DNA of 64,000 bases, taken from positions 802,385 to 866,384 of the forward strand of contig CAKOGP040001112.1 in NCBI GenBank assembly GCA_933822405.4, in the 5' to 3' direction. The position numbers and the translations under genes were made by a program. Below are positions 9,171-20,116 of this stretch, piece by piece; within the stretch, counting starts at the first letter, position 1; each line of letters opens with the position of its first letter. Below the pieces are notes generated by a model, which was given only the letters and a program-made list of their open reading frames with translations, did no database searches and was not told the origin of the DNA. This DNA is from Cylindrotheca closterium (Eukaryota > Bacillariophyta > Bacillariophyceae > Bacillariales > Bacillariaceae).

Positions 9171-11662
9171 ATGGACCACATAGACGACAGGTTAACGATA
9201 GATGAGACACCGGAACCTTGTCCTTCAGAAGCTTTTGATGAAGACGGAAATGTGACTCGAGTGGACAATCTTGTTTTCATTGATGGGGTGCTGGGACAGG
9301 GAGCCTTTGGAACGGTTCGATTGGCACGCCGCAAGTTGAATGAATCCTCCACCGTTCTCCCTAGTCCTAAGGCACCTCCTCCGAAGACAACACCTCCTGC
9401 CAATTCCATCTTGAACAATTCCTTTTTTGCACCTCCGACCTCAGCTGGGACGCCTTCCAATAATAGTACAAAACAAACTTCCGCAGAACCATCAAAAGGC
9501 TTCGAATCAATAAAGCCACCAAAGTCACCAACACGCAATTCTCGAAGACATCAACGCACCAAGAGTCGGTCAGTCCCCTCTGGTGGTGAATTGTTTGGCG
9601 GTGATTTGTTTGGTGGACTTGACAAAATGTTGCAAATTACACCCAGCAACGGCAGCTCGATGAGCATTGGCCGGTCATTTACCCAATCGGGGAAAAAGAC
9701 ACCGTCGGTCGTGGGAAATCTGGGGCTGTTCATTCGCCAAAAGGCATCCTTTGACAATGATGAGGAAGCCGAAGAGCTGGTAGCGGTCAAAATATTTTCC
9801 AAATCCATCCTCAAGCGGCGTCGTACCATGGAACGTGACAAATCAACTCGAAAAATGAAAGTCAAAACGGCACTGCAGCAAGTGGAGCGGGAGATTGCCT
9901 TGATGAAGAAGTTGTCCCATCCCAACATTGTAACACTCTTGGATGTTATCGATTCGCCCGGTAATGACATGTTGTACATGGTGTTGGAATACATGCCGTT
10001 GGGAGAAATTTTGACATATCAGAATGACGGTACCTTTCGACGAAAGGAACCGAAAGCGGGTTGTACCAAGAAACAGATTACAGGCCTTGTCGATGGTCAT
10101 TTTGATGAAGAACACGCCGCACTCTACTTTGTGGATATACTTCATGGATTGGCCTACTTGCATCAACATCACATTTGTCACAGAGACTTGAAACCAGAAA
10201 ACATCTTACTGGATTCCCGGGGAATTGCCAAACTCGGAGACTTTGGAGTCTCGCACATTTTTGAAAAGGAATCCGAAGCCATTTCCAATCGGCGTCTAGA
10301 TGCGAGTTCACATTCTCATGAAAGCAGCGCCGAATTCGTACTTCACCAATTGGAATCGCATCCCCCCAACAAGCTTACAAGAATGGATACGGATCATGCC
10401 TTGGAAATGTCTGGTCTATCGGATTTTGGAATGCTGACCAAGACGGAAGGGACCTATTGCTTTTGGAGTCCAGAAATGTGCGAGGGGTCCAAGAAATTCT
10501 CAGGTTATGCGGCCGACATGTGGGCTGCGGGTGTTTGTTTATACATTTTTGTCACGGGGAAGTTGCCGTTCTATTCCGAAGTTCCAACCGATTTGTTTGA
10601 AGCCATTAGCGGATGCCGAGTTAATTTCAAAGCTTTGCATCTAAGCGCGGACTTGAAGGATTTGCTCTGCAAGTGCATGGAACAGGATCCTCAAAAACGA
10701 GCGGGAGTTGGTGACTGCTTGACGCATCCCTTTCTGAAAAAGGCTCGAGAACAACGAATTCGTCAATTCTCCAGAGAATTTGAAATGTCTCGTCAACGCA
10801 AGATTGTGCTAAATGAAGAAGATATTCGAATGGTAAGGATTGTATTGCATTGTGCTGGATGCTCTCCGCATTTATGGCTATCATTTTCTCAATTTCATCT
10901 CTCCTTTCCCAGGCATTCCGAGTGGTGACAAACCTTCCGTCAGCTTTCATGAAGTCAGCCAGTAAGACCATCCAAAACCGTGCCAAAAAGCTGCAAGAAG
11001 CATTCTCACAAGGAGCGAGCAGTGGTGACTCCAGTCATGTACGGAAGCATCGATTGTTTAATAAGCAGTCTTCTGTGGACTCTTCCCTCTTTTCTGCAGA
11101 ATCTGGAGAAGACCATTCCAATCATGCATTTGGAAGTAGCTTCAAGTCAAAGATGAGCTTTGGTGATGATAGTCTCAGAATACGGAAACTCTTTCACAAA
11201 CAAACCTCTTCCAATGGATCGACATCCTCTGGGAATGGTGCAAACAAAACGAAAACGACTCGCGACGACGAGTCCTTGACGGACAGTCCCACCGTACGCC
11301 AAAAAAATGCAAAAGGATCCCCTCCATCCCCCAAGGGTGGTCCAAAAGAAGCACTTCAAGGAGAAGTCCGAGTTAGGCATGATGTTCGTCGCATGCCTTC
11401 GGGGATTTCTTCGGCAGCCTCGATTGACAGTTTTGATAGTCTGCCTCCCATATTAAGCGAAGACGACGAGTTGAATGTATCTGAACACTCCCAGATCAAA
11501 GTCAAAGATGGGGTGTTGCGATCGCAATCGGAAGAATTGTCAAATTTGGCAAGAAGTGAAAGTGGGATTAGTACCATCACCAAGTCAAAGAAGACGAGTA
11601 AACGACGCAAAATGAAGGATGGCAAAGACGCCACCTGCAACAGTTCCTGTATTATTCAATAA
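9171..11662 (+). CDS. CaMKK/LKB1-like Ser/Thr kinase with polybasic CaaX tail, two exons
   Basis: Exons 9171-10832 and 10913-11662, with an 80-bp intron, give 803 aa. The kinase has GQGAFGTV (residues about 42-50), a Ser/Pro-rich insert of about 150 residues, VAVKIF with the ATP lysine (about 206), HRDLKPEN (about 338), DFGVS (about 358) and an activation segment ending TEGTYCFWSPEM. The best family fit is the CaMKK/GRIK/LKB1 group that switches on SNF1/AMPK-type kinases. Exon 2 holds a long disordered Ser-rich tail ending in a Lys/Arg cluster and the last four residues CIIQ, a CaaX box predicted to be farnesylated, as LKB1 also has at its end. Start at 9171 is the first ATG of the open frame. 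Substrate is inferred only. Confidence 0.82.
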
Positions 11663-11880
11663 ACAACTACCCACGTGTATTTTTAAAATGGTGAATATTC
11701 ACTACATCGTATATCATAATTGTACAGAGTTATATATTTTCCTGACGACAGGTAACCCAATTCTTCACGCAAAAACATTCGTGGACAAAGACATTCATTT
11801 ACAAATATAGACCCACATATATAGTTTCTCAAAGTTCCCAATGCCGTGCATTGGCTGCTGTTGTTTTCCCTCGATCCCCT

Positions 11881-13958
11881 TTATGATTGCGTCAACCAAT
11901 TATCAGCAACGCTTTCTTGATTCAAGGGAGGTGGACCATCGCTGCCCTTGACCAAATCTGCCGGGTCGGCATTGACCAGGTCGTAAATTTCCGTGGTCGT
12001 CAATCGATTGTCAGTCGTCATGACATTTGGTCGTGGAATATTGGAACCACCTTCAATGGGGCTGTCAAACATAGGCTCATTTTCCAAATCTATGCCAAGG
12101 GCTTCCATCGTCGTGGTACGGGTCGACAAAGGCTCTGGCTTGGCCATGAGCTCATTAATATCCAAAGTGGTCAAACGGTTGGAATCCTTTAAAGATTCAG
12201 GCTTGGGGGCCACTGGAGGTTCTGACCGTTTGGGACTGAGTTGCGATTGCTCCAAGTTATCACTCAACTTCTTGACTTCATGATCCGAATTGAATTGGCC
12301 ATTGTAGTATTCGGGCATGTATTGTGCCTTGAGACGATTCGATGCCATACTATTATCGCGGTTGAGAGCCGCTCTCTTGACCTGGTGCTTGGTTTCTGAA
12401 CTCTCTGCTTGATGTGAGGTGTCACGCTTGACCATTTGTGGCTTGGGCATGTACCCGGCATTGTTTCTCATTGGACTAATGTCACCGGCACCTGGAACTG
12501 GAACGGGTTGGCTGTACGCCATTGGCTTATTTTGTTGGTCCACCCAGCCTGGTCTGGGATTTCCCTCTGCTCCGCCCGACCACGTGCGTGCAATATCCAT
12601 ATTTACATTGTAGGTTGGCTTGGGACTTGGAGTACTATTGGCTGGAGACAATTGACGTGGAGGTGATCGGTACTGTCCAGTAGCCCAGTATTGTTGTGGT
12701 GGCCCAGGACGAGGCTCGAAGGCTCTTTGGTCAGCCGGAAGAGCTACTGAAGCACCAATTAGAGGGTTGAAAGCAAGAGAATGTTCCCGTCCACCCCAGC
12801 TCCCCGACCGCTGGTGTCCTGGCATGGCAGGAGGCGGAGTTTGATTGTAGGTCCAGCTTCCGGAACGTTGATGGGTGAGTCCATGGACCGCAGGGGGTGG
12901 CGGAGGAGGTGGATAAGGGAATGAGCCCCAACTTTCAATTCTGCCCGTGGAATACTCTCGGAGTTGATTACTACCAACACGTCCGTAATAGTCTGGTGGC
13001 GGCGGTGGTCCACCATGGTGGGGTGGGGCAATTCCCAAACTGCCACTACTGCTGTGGCGACCAGCAGGTGGATACGCTCCAGGAGCTGCTGGAGCCGCCA
13101 TTGGCGAAGCAGCTGATCCAAAGGATGGTGTTCGCTTGCCACTGTCCGCCAAGAATGGATCTCTCCAAGAAAACCCCTCGACCGAAACAGCTTCTCCATC
13201 CTGGAGATATTCTCGGCCAAGACTGTGATCTCGGGCAAGAACTGGCTTTTCTGCCTTGCTCGATTCGGTCTTTGTTCCGGCTGCAAAACGTGTCACTTTG
13301 GCATCGGCAGCCTTCTACATTTTTTTTAAGGATTGTGAAATCATCAGTCATCCAGCATATGGATAAAATGGAATTTAAAAGCCAAACTTGCAATTGCACT
13401 TACAGGACTCTTTTCGTCTTCGCCCTTTTCATCTTCTTGTTGCTTGCGAATCAAAGGTGCCTTTTCTCGCAATGCTTGACTGGTCTTTTCTCTAGCCTTT
13501 TTGTCGCCGACATCATTCCAAAGGCCGGTCTTTTCGTCTAATTTCAAAAATCGACCAGGTGGCACTTGACCTCTCCAGATACGGATAATCTCCAAAGCGA
13601 CCAGTGGCTTGTCGAGACGCTTGCTATTGACATATTCCAATTTGCGGTCTTCTACCATTTTACGATATTGCTTGTTTCCCGAGTGATGGTTTGTACCTCC
13701 ACCTCGGCCGTACATGACATCGTTCTCATGAGGATCTTTAATTCCTTTTAGCGGCCAGTTGGCATATTTCTTCTTTAATTCTTCTTTCTTCTTGCGATCC
13801 TCTTCTGCCGTTTTTGCATCTTCCTCCTTTTTGACTTCCGTCATGGGCTCATCGCCTTTCACGGAAGCTTCGGATTCTTTTTTGGGTTCTGATGCTGTCA
13901 CTCCTTCTGTCTTTACTTCCGTTGTCTCGGATTCTTTAGTGCTTTTATCATCGCTCAT
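11881..13958 (-). CDS. DUF6824-domain protein with Pro/Gly-rich tail, two exons
   Basis: Exon 1 is 13958-13404 and exon 2 13314-11881; the intron is 89 bp and the join is in phase (662 aa). An acidic Lys/Glu N-terminus precedes a globular domain at about 70-160: DPHENDVMYGRGGGTNHHSGNKQYR, VALEIIRIWRGQVPPGRFLK and GLWNDVGDKKAREKTSQALREKAP. This domain is found mainly in diatoms and relatives and is listed as DUF6824; its function is unknown, though the basic helices could bind nucleic acid. The rest is low complexity (Pro, Gly, Ser, Gln) with repeated HQRSGSW motifs and, near the C-terminus, repeated R-L-T-T-x-[DE]-I motifs that may be docking sites. Confidence 0.8.
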
Positions 13959-14605
13959 ATTTCTATGCTGTGTAGTTTGTAGTTTGTCTATCTATCGAAT
14001 GGTTATACGCTGTATGTGGCAACTGAGGCGCTTCTATTCAACAGTTCTCTTCAATTTCAATATGCGACTATTGGTTTGTCTTCGTTGTCTTGGGGTTTCT
14101 ATTTTTTCCGTTCTCTCAGAAATGTGAGTCGTCAAGTCTGCCTTACACATAGTCTTGGGACGTACGCCACTGTAGAAATGTACTGACAAACTCGGGATCA
14201 TCAAACAAAAGTGACCTTGCTTTTCAAAACCGCCGAACCTCCGGGTTCATCCTCCGGGTTTAAGTCGTGGAAGTCACTCTGTAGTGATGTCGCAAGACAA
14301 TATTTGCTATTCCTTTTTTGTCACAGCGATATACAGTGAGACAATATTGCAAATTAGACCATGAAAACTACAGAACGTCGTGGATCAGCAGGATGTCAAC
14401 GCGTGTGGCAGAACGATAACGGATGGAAGCAAGACGGAGGAAAGACAGGCCCAACCGATCTCTAATGAAAGGATGACGATTCGCCACGATTGATTGATTG
14501 ATTGATTCATTCGACAGTTTTGACCGCTTTAGTCCGAGCGTCGTACGTGTACGTCGAAACATTTTGCTCAACAACCAAAAATCAAAAAACGTAAATTTCT
14601 TCACC
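13959..14605. promoter_or_regulatory. Divergent promoter region, DUF6824 gene and CobW gene
   Basis: 647 bases without gene. It holds two CCTCCGGGTT words near 14236-14262 and, about 90 bases before the CobW start, a (TTGA)n run ending in TTGATTGATTCATTCGAC (14498-14515), a motif met again at 19942 and 40127. Confidence 0.45.
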
Positions 14606-16403
14606 ATGTCACCACTAAATCGCTGGCTGGTGGCTTTCACAGTTTCCCAGCTATGCTCTCCGATTCAATCCTTTATCACTCCAGTGATTTTGAACAACAA
14701 TAACATCGCAACATGCCCTTCCATAACTTCCTACAGAGAAAGATCCATGGCTTTGCAAATGGTCTGTAGTAGCAAGAGTGCTGGCAAAGAAGAAGAAAAA
14801 GATGTCAAGACGTCAGAAAAGGTTCCCATCACCTTGTTAAGCGGATTCTTGGGCGCTGGAAAGACAACGACCTTGCAGCATTTGTTGGAGAATGTCGAAG
14901 GCACCAGAATTGGAGTGATTGTCAACGATGTCGCAAGCATTAACATTGACGCCAAACTGATAACGGGGAAAAAGGAGGGTGTCGTCGAACTCCAGAATGG
15001 ATGCGCCTGTTGCTCGTTATCCAATGAATTATTGGCAAGTGTGGATCAATTATTGGGAAATGCCCATAAATTTGATGCCTTGGTAGTGGAAATGAGTGGA
15101 GTAGCCGATCCGATTTCCATTCAAACCAACTGGAAGAATGCGAAGGTTGAGGGGAATCCAGTAGTGGAAAAGGCAGAAATTGCGCAAGTAGTGACTCTGG
15201 TGGATTCAACAACCTTTGGTACAGATTGGATGGTACGTCAAGAGTAAATGTGAAGCAAATGATTTGGGTGATAACGCTCGTTGTTCAGCAGCGACCTAAC
15301 AACACTTCGATCCACTTTCTTTCTAGACATGGGATACAGCTGGCGATCGTGAGAAATGGTCGAGTCAATCCAGTAGTGATTGTGGTCAGACTAAAAAGGT
15401 TCCTGAACTCTTGGCGGAGCAAATTGAAGCTGCCAATGTCATTGTGCTCAACAAGAAGGACTTGGCGGGACCTGAACAGTTGGAGGTTGCCTCGTCATTA
15501 GCACGATCGTTGAATGCCAAGGCCAAAATAATAACAGCCGAGTATGGAAAAGTAAAACCATCGGATATATTGCAAGAGCTGGCGGTTCCAAAAGAATCTG
15601 GTTGTTGTAGTAGCGGAACTAGTGATAAAGAGTCCAAGTTTGAAGAGAAGGCCAGTTGCTCTTCCAAGGCAAAGAAGGAAGCCATTGACAGTTTCAAGGC
15701 AGCTACAAAGGAACCAAATTGTTGCGAAAAGGCTGCGGCTGAAGGATCCAGTTGTCGTGACCACGACCACTCCAAGGATGCCGCACCCGCCAACAATGAC
15801 GGTGCTTGTCTCATGTCTAGTGACAATAACAAGATTGGTGTCACTAGCTTTGTATACAAGGCGGATCGGCCATTTCAAACTGTGAAGCTGCTCAGTTTGT
15901 TGGAGCAATGGCCAGTCCCTATCAAGGACGATTTGGATTTGTCTCTACTCAAAGAAGCGCAGGAGAGAGACTACGAGGTACAAAGCAAAGATCAAGAAGA
16001 TTCTCCTTTTTTGGGAGTACTACGAAGTAAGGGATTCTGTTGGTTTGCTCCAACCCGGTGGAGTGGGCCAAAGGAAGATGTTTGGAGACATGACGCTGCT
16101 ATGTATTGGAGTCATGCTGGAAAGCAGTTTGGAATCACCAGAGCAGGACAGTGGTGGGGAACAGTTGGTAGAGAGGAGATGAAGGAACGGCTGGCTGGAG
16201 ATCCCGAGGAATGCAACCGGATCCTGGAAGAAGATTTCGTGACCGAAGAGTTTGCTGATCGTCGACAAGAGATTGTGTTCATTGGCATTGGAATGGATGA
16301 AGAAGAGATTAGAAGGTCACTCGACGACTGTCTGATGAAGGATAAGGGTATGAAGCGATATCGAGAATACCTATCTTACACACAAGATGGAGTCCTTCTC
16401 TAG
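14606..16403 (+). CDS. CobW/COG0523-family GTPase, metal chaperone, two exons
   Basis: Exons 14606-15232 and 15327-16403 (94-bp intron) give 567 aa. The N-terminus is a signal-peptide-like helix followed by IQS-FITP, an arrangement seen in diatom plastid proteins. The GTPase part shows the P-loop GFLGAGKTTTL, the metal site GCACCSL, VEMSGVADP and NKKD. The C-terminal CobW_C part contains FVYKADRPF and KGFCWFAPTRW. Members load zinc or cobalt onto target enzymes with GTP hydrolysis. Between GTPase and C-domain is an unusual linker of about 110 residues with many CC/SC pairs and a HDH motif, a likely extra metal-binding region. Targeting is inferred. Confidence 0.88.
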
Positions 16404-16455
16404 TTGTCTTTGTTAGAAAATAAAATCTTAGAATCCGTTTTGCTTTTTTGTCATC

Positions 16456-17130
16456 TCATTTTTGGTTAGCATAGTACTCCTTGATGGGTGCAAGAGATTT
16501 AAATCTTTCGACGAAAGCTTTGCACTCGGGATAGTCATCAAGACTTCTCAGGTTCTCAGAAAGTTGCTTTCTGTTGGGAATGTAGTCATCGAAGCGTGCG
16601 AACCAAACAAAGTCGGCTATAGTAGGCGTCTCGGTACCAGCGACCCAGCCTGTGCTGCTTGCCTTGAGCAGCCTTTCCAGGTTGCCCAAATGACGAGGAA
16701 GTATTTCTTTCGAGATGGTATCAAAAGCCTTTTGCTTGGTAGCGTCGTCCATCTCGATTCCAAAACGGGTGGTGTAGGACGCAACGGTGGCGCCCATGAA
16801 GGCATCGTTTTCTTGGTCAAAGATGGCGTCCACCTTCGCAGCCTCCAATGGATCCTCTGGACAGAGTTTTGTGAGCTTGGCGAGGTATCGCATGATGGCT
16901 CCCGATTGGATTAGTTGGTGCTTTCCATCGACTTCAAGCATTGGAACTTGTCCAAACGCAAGTTTTCCATTTTCCTTGAGGTCCACAAACTCTTGACTCG
17001 AGGCAAAGCGATAGTCCTCAAGTTCTAGGCCGGTGTAGGCACATAATAAACGAATAGGTTCACCCTTTCCCTTCATGTTGAAGTAATATAGTTTGAGCTT
17101 CGGGGCAGGATCCATTTTGCGTTTTGACAT
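16456..17130 (-). CDS. Glutathione S-transferase, sigma/alpha-like
   Basis: A 224-aa single-exon cytosolic GST. The thioredoxin-like N-domain begins KLYYFNMKGKGEPIRLLCAY, with the tyrosine that activates glutathione; GQVPMLEVDGKHQLIQSGAI carries the cis-proline and the glutathione-binding Gln-Ser pair. The all-helical C-domain includes TPTIADFVWFARFDDY, matching the N-capping motif of the family. Length is normal. No signal peptide is present. The gene is convergent with the CobW gene, with only 52 bases between stop codons. Confidence 0.9.
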   Translation of the reverse strand: MSKRKMDPAPKLKLYYFNMKGKGEPIRLLCAYTGLELEDYRFASSQEFVDLKENGKLAFGQVPMLEVDGKHQLIQSGAIMRYLAKLTKLCPEDPLEAAKVDAIFDQENDAFMGATVASYTTRFGIEMDDATKQKAFDTISKEILPRHLGNLERLLKASSTGWVAGTETPTIADFVWFARFDDYIPNRKQLSENLRSLDDYPECKAFVERFKSLAPIKEYYANQK

Positions 17131-17561
17131 GTGGGAAAGTTACAATGCAGCCTGACCTTATTGATGTGAAATGATGCAATTCAAGCCATTTCAAAGTGAA
17201 AGGGTCGGATCGATCATTGGATGTGAATGATGAGGTTCAGACTGTTCGACTGGATTGACCCATTGATCATACACGGGAAAGTTGATTTCGGCGGGCTGAA
17301 CCCCGCCAAAATGTGATGATGTTCCTCAGATACAAAATGGTATTGTACTAGAGTGGTATTGTACTGACGGTGTATACCGGTAGTGGTAACTATCTTATTA
17401 TGCAGCGTTTTTATAAGGCACACTGTACCGCAATCTGATTAAGATTGAATTTCCATGAATGAAACGTCTTCCTTCCTTTTCGCCAATATGCTGATGATGA
17501 CTACTAGAGACAACGCAGTCTGGAGCGTCTCTGATCTTCAAGTGTATAAAGTATTGCACCA
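17131..17561. other. Intergenic region, no gene seen
   Basis: 431 bases between GST start and the MLO-like gene end. It has two close TGGTATTGTACT words near 17338-17364 and a TACCGGTA palindrome at 17375-17382. Confidence 0.5.
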
Positions 17562-19831
17562 TTATTCAAGAGAAGGGAGGCTACGAGGGACAAACAAATA
17601 ATCGCGACTCTCAAAGAGCTCCGCAAATTCGTGCTCTCCAACCGTCCCATCGTTCTGCTCGTCAAGCTCATTCACTAGATCGCCGATTTCATTCACCGTG
17701 AAACCAACATTGAAGGCCTCAAGCATTCGTTGAAATTCTTCAAGAGTGATTTGGCCACTGTTGTCTCTGTCAAATTGATGATACATTTGATGAGCTAGTT
17801 CGTGAATCCCATGGTGATCCATCGAGGTTGACACATGTTGGGAATAGAATGCAAGGAACTCTTCCCTGACGATCACACCATCCCCATTTTCGTCGAGCAC
17901 CTGTAAGATTTCATTTGTGATTTTATCTGAAACTGGCAGGCCCAATTTTCCCAAGATCTTTGACAGCTCGCTACTATCGATCTTTCCATCGCTAGAGGGG
18001 TCCAAGGCGTCAAATGCTTTTGCGACCTCCTGGAGTTCCGATGAGTTGGCTTTGCCATTGGGATTATGGTGCCCGTGGCTAGTCCCTGCCGCCCCATCGA
18101 ATCCTTGCTCGATGGCTCTCTGAAGTTTGAAGATGACTGCCATGGCGCGTATGATCCGGTCGATCTTCTCGTCTCGGATTACCTGAGAAACGACTTGAGG
18201 CCTTCTGTGAACCCCAAAGTTGCTTACGATTGTCATGTTTGCAGCTATATCTTGGTTCTTCGAAATCAAATAGTAAAGTGGTAACAGCGACAAAATCAAA
18301 TATGCCGTCCATTCTGCCGAGGAGCACTGTGTGTACATGATCTTGAAAAAGCTTACAATCAACAGAGAGACATAGGCCGAGGTGAAAACCAGCTGAATCT
18401 GGAAAACGACACTATAGAGCTTTGGTCCGCTGCGACCGAACCAGTAAAGGGCATCTTGTCGGGTAACTTTTCCACGAAGACCCCGAATACCCAAAAACTT
18501 CACGAACAGCGACTGCCCATTATTGTATTCGTCCAAACTGAAGTGGGCCCAAGCAGGCAATGGAAGAGACAAAAGCGATGCGTTTTCACTTTCGCTTGCT
18601 ATTCCATTGGAGGAGGATGGGGATGCAAGGCCTTGCAACACACCTTGAATATGATAGTCAAAAATGTTGCGAACAATGAACACTGTCCAGCCTGCACCAA
18701 CCCAAAACCAGGCAAATATCTAGCAAGGGAGAAACGAAGTGAGCTAACACTGACATTGATGAATTGACCGACGCCCATATGGGCGGTAATGGCACTTACC
18801 GCAAATTGATTGTCAACAATCACAATGATGATATAAAATACGAGAGTCAACAGAGCAAAGAAGAACCAGGTGATGTGGTTCAAATGGACTGCATGTGCCA
18901 AGTCATGACCAAGACAAGCGCTGAAGTACTGCCCCATACCGAAGTCCTCGTGAACACGATTGTTTGGCTTTGGTTCAAAGGGTGGTTCCGGGGATCGTTG
19001 AAGCAAGAACTCGGTTCGAAGCCCTCGAAATAATCTCAATTCTTTTCGAAATCCCTCGGTCTTACTTGCAGTAAAAGGGAAAAGGGTTTTGAGAAAATAA
19101 ATGAACCACCCTGCCTGGGTTACATCTGTGTCCTTGCTATCCCACCCTTCAAGTCTTTTCATGTATTCCGGATCTCTGCATGCCATGTCGAAGATAAACC
19201 ACTTGTCTTCAGTTCTTTGAGCACCGGCCACTAGAGCCAACACACTGGTGACAAAGAAAACCATGATGAAGAATAGCATGAAGTGAACAAATTCGAAGAT
19301 TTCGAGCAAGGCTTCATCCTCTTCAAATAAATGGATCGATATCTCTTCGAAGAAGCCGAGCTTCGTAACGCAAAAGGTGAAGACGGATAGAAACCCGAGC
19401 ACTGTCATTTCTCCAAAAAGAGACGCTATAATTGGCCGCATGTTGTGATCAGCGGCCTCCTCAATATACTCCTTGATGGTCTCAAAGGCGATCGTGAGGA
19501 TCACCAAGAGCAACACAATCAAAGCTATTGTCGCATCCATGGTCGTCTGAAAGTACATGATAGTTGTGAGTCACAAATAGACCTCGTGATATCAAAAGGC
19601 AAGCTAATGTTGACTTACCGGGTCGATTACTTCTTCTCCCTCTTCGCTTCCTTCTCCTTGATGTAGACCTTCGCTTGGCTCCTCTGCGAGCCATCGTCTC
19701 TGTGAACCATTAGTCAATCCGCCGTCGAAAGACTGGGTTAATGTGGCGAGAAGGTACCCACAAACCCCTCCCAGAACCACAGCCTTCCATGCTACAAGCG
19801 AGTTCGATTTCGATCCCCTGTTAGACATCAT
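17562..19831 (-). CDS. MLO-like seven-pass membrane protein fused to four EF-hands, three exons
   Basis: Exons 19831-19619, 19546-18800 and 18719-17562, in phase, give 705 aa. Residues 1-320 carry a first hydrophobic segment and several membrane helices; MLO marks are the helix with ETIKEYI...GEMTVLGFLSVFT, the loop with FRGLRTEFLL and HEDFGMGQYFSACLG, and, in exon 3, DALYWFGRSGPKLYSVVFQIQLVF, comparable with the plant MLO D-LFWF-P segment. After the last membrane helix comes a basic amphipathic stretch (about 480-520), then four canonical EF-hands: DPSSDGKIDSSE, DENGDGVIVREE, DRDNSGQITLEE and DEQNDGTVGEHE. Plant MLOs are calcium channels that bind calmodulin at this place; here a calmodulin-like domain is part of the chain. 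Calcium gating is inferred. Confidence 0.82.
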
Positions 19832-20116
19832 TGCATTGTGACAACTAGCTACTGTAGTTTCAAGTTGATACGACGCGCAGAATCTTGCTCCAAAAAGATA
19901 TGTGCTATCCGGGATCGGAAGCCGGGATTAGAGTACGATTCAATGATTGATTCATTCGACTGCGACAAAAGTTTGTGAAAGGTGAACAGGAAATATCTAC
20001 TATAGAATAGTCCCCAATTCTAATAGTATATTCCTCATGATTCGTAACAAAAAACAGGCAAATGGGAAAAAGAATGAAATTCTAGTAGCCTCCTAGCGAC
20101 CATCCATCTCCTCTGT

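Noticed and set aside
14220..14270. Possible tRNA-like fold around the two CCTCCGGGTT words
   Set aside because: I could not place a full acceptor stem, anticodon arm and T-loop; it looks like a simple short repeat.
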